A stretch of DNA of 64,000 nucleotides from the NCBI GenBank assembly GCA_024036415.1, contig JAMWET010003612.1, positions 124,001-188,000 on the forward strand. The letters are read 5' to 3'. Source of the DNA: Prochilodus magdalenae. Taxonomy: Eukaryota > Chordata > Actinopteri > Characiformes > Prochilodontidae. The stretch's first letter is position 1, and every line of letters starts with the position of its first letter. The position numbers and the translations under genes are program-made. The notes beneath the pieces are model-generated. The model did no database searches. It was not told the origin of the DNA and saw nothing but the letters and a program-made list of their open reading frames with translations. Positions 57,490 to 64,000 of the stretch are shown here, piece by piece.

Positions 57490-58215
57490 ATTTGGCACAT
57501 GCACTACACTTTATTGGATACACTGTCTTGTATCTGCACCCACTGTGCATTTCATCAGCTCCACTTACCATGTAGGTGCACTTTGTACTTCTACAATTAC
57601 TGGCTGTAGTCCTTCTGTTTCTCTGTAATTTGTTGGCATCTTTCACCCAAAGGTCAGGACCCCCACAGGACCACCACAGAACAGGTATTATGTGGATGGT
57701 GGTTCATTCTTAGCACTACGCTGACACACTGTCATGGTGGTGCTATGTTAATTGTGCTGTTGTGCTGGTATGTGTGGATGAGACACAGCACTGCTGCTGG
57801 AGTGTTTAAACACTGTGTCCACTCACTGTCCACTTAGTTAGACGCGCGTACATTGCTGATCCAACTTCTAGATGAAAATGTCAGAGATAATAGCTCATCT
57901 GCTGCTGCACAGTTCGTGCTGGTCATTCTGTAGTCCAAGAGTGACCAGATTTCATCCACAGCGACCAGTATGACTGCAGGCTCATGCCAGCAAAGCAGGC
58001 GATCTCATCAGTCGTTGGAAAAGTTGAGGTGAGTGTGCTTCAGCTTGTTAGGAGTGAAAACCTGCAGCCACACTGGTCTTTTGCGGATAAGATTGGACAC
58101 TCTTGCTCTACTCCTTTATTGCTTGGTCACAAGTTGCTGTTGGCTGGGAATTCTGGTCTGGTTGGACTATTCTCAACCCAGCAATGACACTGAGGTGGAA
58201 CATATCAAAGGATGT
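57490..58215. mobile_element. Large foldback element, interrupted copy
   Basis: The left end ACACTTTATTGGATACACTG and GTACTTCTACAATTACTGGC are the inverse of the right end of the 29.5-30.2 kb copy. CCCCCACAGGACCACCACAG and GGTGGTGCTATGTTAATTGT follow. At about 58125 TGCTGTTGGCTGGGAATTCT and TTGGACTATTCTCAACCCAG resume the typical centre after foreign sequence. The expected right arm is missing, so the hairpin is broken. Confidence 0.6.
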
Positions 58216-58650
58216 TCAACCAAATTATATATATTAACTAATGTGAGAAATGGTCGTTTCAAAAGTATTGAATTCTTAGTTTTAATGATGTCACAATAAC
58301 CATCATATGGTTTATACATATATTTGTTTGCCAGAAGCTTTTAGACCAAAGTCCAAAAGTATGTAGATAAACCAAAGGCCCTATTTAAGCAAAGACTCCT
58401 CATCATTTTATGCATCTTGTATATTTGGTTACGGCCACCCTTATGAAATGATAATATATGGCAATGTATTGGAAAAATATAGTGCAATATATTAAATAAT
58501 ACAATGTCATATATGGGAAAGAAGTGCATATATTTTGCATATATATTAATATAGTGATAAATATATTACAATATATTGTATAATACATAATGAATTGCCG
58601 CTTTTCATATATTGTATGTATGGTAGTATAATATATATTTACTTATATAA
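58216..58650. repeat. AT-rich region with TATAT words
   Basis: 58440-58650 is dominated by ATATATTA, GCAATATAT and CATATAT words and may be a diverged relative of the hairpin beside it. No gene. Confidence 0.4.
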
Positions 58651-58882
58651 TGTAATATATTTCATTTTATATGTAATAGACATCATATGTATTTCTCCAT
58701 ATGTGTTTGCATATATGATAATATATATAGTTTTATATATGTGAGAATATATACATACTGTATATTGCCACATGTATGTATGAAAATATTCTCACATATA
58801 TAAAACTATATATATTATCATATATGCAAACACATATAGAGAAATACATATGTCTATTACATATAAAATGAAATATATTACA
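58651..58882. repeat. Near-perfect AT-rich hairpin, arms about 97-100 bp
   Basis: Left arm 58651-58750 and right arm 58786-58882 are inverted copies, differing by a 3-bp indel and very few substitutions, around a 35-bp loop. Example: TTGCATATATGATAATATAT in the left arm pairs with ATATATTATCATATATGCAA in the right. No ORF or promoter is evident. It could be a small palindromic MITE or a replication-born inversion. Confidence 0.85.
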
Positions 58883-60261
58883 TGTGATCCTGGTCTGTGT
58901 GAAAATAATCGTGGTTGGGGACCAGATGAAACAAAATGCTTAATAGCAATATTTATTGGCACTACTGTACAAAATGCATTGAGGGGGTCTTACATGGGAA
59001 TAAGCTGAGTAATCACATGACATTCTTACAAAACGTACTATAAGATGTATCATCTATGTTTACTGTGTTTAAGATGCTTTCTGGCAAGTATTTCATAACC
59101 ACAGTTTTGGCTCAGTGCCGCAAACAGGGATGAACTTCTGTTTGAGTCCCCCAATGAAGTGCCCCCCGTCATTTGCAATTTTGGCATTTTTGGAGCATTT
59201 TCACGCCTGTTCAGACCAAAGAGAGGGTAGCGATCCGACGAGGCCTTGAAATGTAAAAAAGCATCTCATAAAAGTCAAGAAGTTCTTTTGGTGTATGAAT
59301 CACAATCTGACATCAAGCTAAACTTTAATGTGTGCCATGACCGCTCCATTTCGCTTCACTCTAACAGGAGAATCATTAATTTCCTGTCCCCAGTCCTCTC
59401 CCATTACCACAGAGCAAAGCGCTCACTTTGTGCGTTCCCTCCCGCTGACATTTGACTAACTGACGCGAGCGGCTACCTGCAAATGCCATGTTCCACCAGG
59501 GTTGCGTCTCAGAGTGCTTGGACAAGTTGAACAAAATTATTTTCCAACCCCTTCATCTTCTCCCTCGCCGTCTCCCTAACATTTCCGCTATTTTCTTCGG
59601 CCACCTGACATGCTCACTCGGCTAAAACCACCTCTATGCGGGAGGGGCTGATGTTAGGCCTGTCATGCTTATTCTATTAAACTCAATTTGGAGTAATTAC
59701 TCAACAAGCCAGCAGTAATTAATTCTCCTACAGTCTCTGTTACAGTACATTGTAGAGCCTGATGGATCATTCATGTGCATTATTTACCATTTTATTTTTT
59801 AGGCTTCTTTGATCTCTTTCAATAAACCATGTTGCAGTCTCTGGACAGCTGTTCCAAGCAGGTGTATGCAAAAGTCTGAACCACAAGTATAAGTACTAAG
59901 GAGCTCAGTAACTTTACATGTTATATGATGGCAGCTTTGTGAAACTTTCATGTTCTGCCGAGTTAACTCTAAATAATATAATTGTGGCATGGATATATGT
60001 AAATTAACTTTGTTCTTATTGGCTGTCTTGTAATATATCTCATTCAAAAATTTGTCTGGGGTCAACCACTTCTTATGTCTTTAGCATAAGGGGGGTGGGG
60101 CTAAAATGTGGTGGGCTAAATTAGCAGATGCATTTAAATCTAAATGTGTTGGGTGTTTCATGACATCACAAAAACAATGACTTTAAAATGGTTTTTTTTC
60201 AGCTGAATTATGCTTTAAAACTTAATAATCTCACTAACAGATAATAAGGTTTATTTGAGAA
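58883..60261. other. Non-coding; repeat-poor block at 59110-59720
   Basis: No transposon recognised in 59110-59720, which carries CTGACATTTGACTAACTGAC and AGTAATTACTCAAC then AGTAATTAATTCTCC. It is a candidate regulatory region (see findings). The rest is AT-rich spacer. Confidence 0.35.
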
Positions 60262-60301
60262 CATAATAATAATAATAATAATAAGGTTATTATTATTATT
60301 G

Positions 60302-60336
<35 letters not shown>

Positions 60337-60348
60337 AATAATAAAAAC

Positions 60349-60441
<93 letters not shown>
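60262..60441. repeat. (AAT)n/(ATT)n compound microsatellite
   Basis: Alternating blocks of AAT and ATT (about 180 bp) that are inverse complements and so fold into a hairpin. They give spurious asparagine, isoleucine and leucine frames. Confidence 0.95.
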
Positions 60442-60442
<1 letters not shown>

Positions 60443-62355
60443 TTTTTGGAACAATCCCAAGGGATTTGCCTAAATCCTTTGGGATTGTAAATTTTAGTTT
60501 TGCACATTCCCTGCAGAATTGCCTTTGCAATTTTTCTGCACATATTTAAATAAATATTAAATATGCTAAAACTTTGGGCACATTACATAGTTTGGTTGTT
60601 TTTTTCCATAATATTAAATTCATATACTGTCAAATTACCAATAACTGCATTACGATGTGCAGAAGAGTGTTGTCTGTGGGCAGTGGTTCCCAGTCTTTCT
60701 ACAGTCACAGTCTCAGACAATAAACTTCCTGCTGCACACCCCGTCTCTCTCCTTACACATACACACACATTGCCATTTAGCATATCTGAGAAACTCATAA
60801 TGTGTTATTTGTTATTTGCATGTTTATAATATGATAACACAGCAAATGTGTAATCTCAGGAAATAAAGACCTCAAGGGTACATCATTTAAGATGAAGAAG
60901 AAAATGGTACCTTCAGACGGTGCCTGTATCTTTGATGATATATTACCATTCCTTGCACCTTGGTGTGTATTTATACCTTACATCTTTTTCTGACCATGTT
61001 AGTGTTAGTGGTCATCTGTGTTATAGGTGTGTGTCACTCTGGAGTTCCTGTCAGAGCTCAGGGTAACAGGGGACTGAACCTCCTTCATTTGTAATCATAA
61101 AAGCTACAGAATCAATACAAGGGCATATCATGTTAGAATCAATGATTAATAGAATCAACATAATGTTCACTAACCCGAGGCACAGTTTGCATATATAACA
61201 ATGACTAACATTGTCTGCTTAGATTTTAACAGTGCTATAAACGTGTAAACAAAACGCTGAGTGCTGATCACAGCGGTCACAAGCTAATAACGCAATAAAA
61301 CTGCAAGTTAAACAAACGTGCAAAAGTGAAACTAAGTCAAGTACACGACTACCCGGAATCTCAACAGCATTACCAACCATTAGTACAGGATACCCACATG
61401 ACTTATATTACATAACAGCTAACGACCAACTGAATTAACTTTACTGTTCCGTGTGTGTATTTCTTTATAATAATAAAAAAGTGAAATACTGAACTATTAC
61501 GGAAGTATTTGAGAAAACTTATTCAATGAAATCAAATAAATATCAAGTGTGAATTACTTGGTGTACCCCCGTTACTCTGCGGGTGCTGGTGACACAGTTT
61601 GGGAACCACTGCTGTTGAGCGTTCCCACTTGGAAAGTCAACACAACATGTCATTTGGCAAAGGCACCCAAACTTTTGCATATGGCTGTGGTTTGTTATTG
61701 TTCTGTTAAGCCCATTGTTTGGCCTCTTCTATAAACTCTGATTGCTCATCTGAATGCCTGTTAGACTACGTACTTATAAAACCAGCAGTAACAGCCCTTG
61801 TTGATGTATGATGGGGGTCTGGATCGGCTGTGCTTGTGTGGTCTTCTTCTTTATGACAGCACGTACTGATCCTGAGGATCTTTTGAAGAGTGAATATGAT
61901 AATTAGCAGCATTCGTCTGCTTGTTTATTTGTGTGTCGCTCTCCTCTCGTAGTATCCAGTGGGTTGTGTTTTGTGCTGGCTGTCCACAGGTGTGGGGAAC
62001 ACAATAAGTGGACCTTTTGTGTCATCAGTGTTGGAGCTCAGGACTGATGCACACTAGACTGGATGAAATGGATAATGAGGGGACACCTGTGGAGAAAGAC
62101 AGAGAAAGACAGACACACAGAGATAAATAGAGAGAGAGGGCTCTCTGGACAAGCTCCACTATATAGTTTTTTCAATCCAGCTTCTTTCCTTACCTGTTCA
62201 TCTCCTTTTCTTTCTTGGTTGAAGATTGAAAGAGCCTCATTGCATTATGACATTTGTGTAGTTTATGTACCGGTTCCTTTCCACATGCCCATTTTCCATT
62301 TGTTTATGCCTTTAGAGTAAACTAAAGTAGCTTGTTTTGGCTGTTATAGACTGAT
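60442..62355. other. Non-coding, no recognised element
   Basis: No gene or clear element in nearly 2 kb. AAGGGATTTGCCTAAATCCT at 60460-60480 is a small palindrome. Short frames at 60563-60829, 61549-61734 and 62063-62320 lack domains. Confidence 0.35.
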
Positions 62356-62610
62356 ATATCGTCGCTGTCCAAGGAAAAACATGTATCTCCATTTTTGTAG
62401 ATTTTTACTTTTATGACTTATTTGAACACATAAGCCGCTATTTACACTGTGTGGAAATTTAATGAAGAATGGACCGACAGAAGTGGCCCAAAACTGCTTG
62501 GAAAGACGTCTGGTTCCATTGACTTCCATTCAAATAAAATGAGGTTTTTGGCCTCTCCTGTAAAGTTGCCATTTTGGAGATACCTGTTTTTCTTTGGACA
62601 GCGACGATAT
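62356..62610. mobile_element. MITE, copy 3 of 3, best-preserved ends
   Basis: The left end ATATCGTCGCTGTCCAAGGA then AAAACATGTATCTCCA and the inverse of the right end, ATATCGTCGCTGTCCAAAGA then AAAACAGGTATCTCCA, differ at about two of 36 bases. The body shares GGTTCCATTGACTTCCATT and GAGGTTTTTGGCCTCTCCTG with the copy at 13.7 kb. No target duplication is unambiguous (flanks CTGAT and GCATA). Confidence 0.8.
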
Positions 62611-62741
62611 GCATATGACGTTTCATGTGCGTTGCATGCTGTCTGACTTGATCTCCGTTCTGATTGCCTGTCCTGTGGACTCTTAGAAAGACTTTGCGGT
62701 AGCCTTAAGGATGCATCTTCCACTTCCTTTTTAGTTAGGGC
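62611..62741. other. Short spacer
   Basis: 131 bp; ends with the left target-duplication copy AGGGC. Confidence 0.5.
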
Positions 62742-63151
62742 TGTAACGGGGAGGTTGAGGCAGGTTGCAAACGCATAGTGTTTTTATTAAGGTTTGTCCA
62801 GGAGACGAGTCAAAATACAGGTAGGTAGAGACATATCCATAAAGGGGGTGAATACAGCCAGAAACAAAACAAGGGTCAAAAACTCAGGAGTAAACACAAA
62901 CACTACAAAACACAGAGAACAAGAACAGAAGGGAAACACTGCTTAGAACTCACGAGAGGAAAACAGAGACTTCCTGTCAAGCAGGGCAAACAAAAGGGTT
63001 TTAATAGAAGTCCAAATGAGTTACAGATTAGTATCAGGTGTGGGAGAGGGTGGAGCCAAGGTGGAGCAGGAAGAGCTGTGCACTGACATGAAGTAACCAG
63101 AGGGGGTGTTGTGTGACACATGGACATAACCAGACAGACAAGGATGTGACA
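62742..63151 (-). mobile_element. Solo LTR of a different family, perfect AGGGC target duplication
   Basis: The 410-bp unit begins TGTAACGGGGAGGTTGAGGC and ends CAAGGATGTGACA. AGGGC at 62737-62741 and 63152-63156 is a perfect 5-bp duplication. TTTATT at 62783-62788 gives AATAAA on minus, fixing the orientation. It does not share the TTTGGCAA-TTCGCAG core of the four related LTRs, so it is another family. Confidence 0.8.
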
Positions 63152-64000
63152 AGGGCACATAATTGTGTCATGACTCCATACAGCCTGTATGCATTTTTCC
63201 ACCTAATGCCTGTTCAGTAACTTTACCCAAGTTACAAATATGCACCTTTCACATAGGAAAGTGGGTGTAAAGTTCATATAAAACTCGATTTTGTGTCTTC
63301 CGAATGCCTGAGAATGCCTGAAAATGACTGATAATGACTGAGAATGTTCACATTCAACATAATCTGTGGCCCTGACAACGTCCTCAAAACACCTTCTGAA
63401 CACTGCAGTTGAGACATTATGTCTTAGTTAACGTTTAACCTGGTAGGATAATTATCTGACATTATTAACATCTGTAAAACATTCCATTCTAAACCGGATA
63501 GGTGGATATATGAAACAATATTGGTTTTTGAAACATCATCAAGCTGAACAGTTTGACCATTGACACCCCACCTGAGCAGACAGCTCTTGCATCATTCAGA
63601 TATTCCATTTCTTTAAAGAACATAATTTTACAATTTCACATTTTTAAATAATAAGCCCAAGCACTACATATCTCAATGGGCCATGTGCTGCTTTATCACA
63701 GTTTGCATATATGTGGTTCTTGTCAGTTAGGACTAATACTCTGTTGTCATTATGCCGCTGTGATCCAATCTATGATGCTTTGTTTCAATGGCCCACTGTA
63801 GATGCCTTGTAGATGCACAGTCTGGCTTTAGGTAAAGCTCAACTAAATTCCTATTAAATCCAACTGAACTTGAAGTTGAGTGTCAAATATCTATCCCTAA
63901 ACCTAAACTCAGCCCTTACCTAACACACAGCCTACACTCTCTCCTAAACCTGTAGCTAAGCATAATGTTGATAATCATCCAATGAAATAAGCTGAATGGA
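63152..64000. other. Non-coding end of window with a dispersed repeat fragment
   Basis: 63300-63350 has a tandem of GAATGCCTGA/GAATGACTGA words. 63370-63460 is the repeat related to 24.4 kb. Beyond 63500 no element is recognised. No gene. Confidence 0.4.
63335..63470. repeat. Dispersed repeat fragment, copy 2 (related to 24.4 kb)
   Basis: GACAACGTCCTCAAAACACC then CTGCAGTTGAGACATTATGT and CTTAGTTAACGTTTAACC match in order with 24491-24560. Class unknown. Confidence 0.45.

Noticed and set aside
60208..60543. Asparagine/isoleucine-rich frames
   Set aside because: Translation of the ATT/AAT microsatellite.

Overview
This window looks like nuclear DNA of a ray-finned fish. It holds tRNA-derived SINEs of the common fish type, 3' ends of L2-like LINEs ending in the usual fish L2 tail, several Tc1-like transposon wrecks, foldback and MITE families, solo Ty3/Gypsy-type LTRs and long CA, TC and ATT microsatellites. 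The mix suggests an otophysan such as a characin or catfish, but that is an inference from the repeat types. No prokaryotic gene, CRISPR array, operon, rRNA or tRNA gene was seen. No complete protein-coding host gene can be supported. Two short segments (about 39.4-39.6 kb, minus; 41.7-41.9 kb, plus) have exon-like features but I do not recognise their products.

Layout. 0-9 kb: a SINE split by a solo LTR, dispersed retroelement fragments, an L2 tail, a repeat-poor GC-richer tract (2.6-4.0 kb), a SINE, a TTCAA microsatellite, a deleted Tc1 element, a short foldback element and an L2 LINE 3' end. 9-18 kb: two small minisatellites, a Gypsy-like relic with a gag-like fragment, a MITE, a Tc1 relic and two solo LTRs. 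18.6-20.4 kb: a hAT-like non-autonomous element filled by a 36-bp minisatellite. 21-31 kb: L2 tail, MITEs, a SINE, CA repeat, a deleted Tc1, a foldback element and a second type of deleted Tc1. 33.6-36.1 kb: a 35-bp minisatellite. 36.6-45 kb: two more LTRs, the two exon-like segments, a SINE and a second copy of the deleted Tc1. 46-53 kb: SINE, TC repeat, Tc1 C-terminal relic and a 38-bp minisatellite. 53-64 kb: SINEs, MITE-like repeats, a foldback element, an AT-rich hairpin of about 230 bp, an ATT repeat, a MITE and a solo LTR with a perfect target duplication.

Most informative points. The 36-bp array sits inside hAT-type inverted ends flanked by an 8-bp imperfect duplication. Three solo LTRs keep perfect 5-bp target duplications. 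All seven LTR-derived insertions lie in the minus orientation, which would fit (but does not prove) an intron of a plus-strand gene. Two Tc1 copies with the same ends carry different internal deletions. Four CTCF-like motifs occur, one of them inside a foldback element. Several repeat-poor tracts are candidate conserved non-coding elements but cannot be confirmed without alignment. I found no convincing new biological system. Family names come from memory of sequence types, with no database search.
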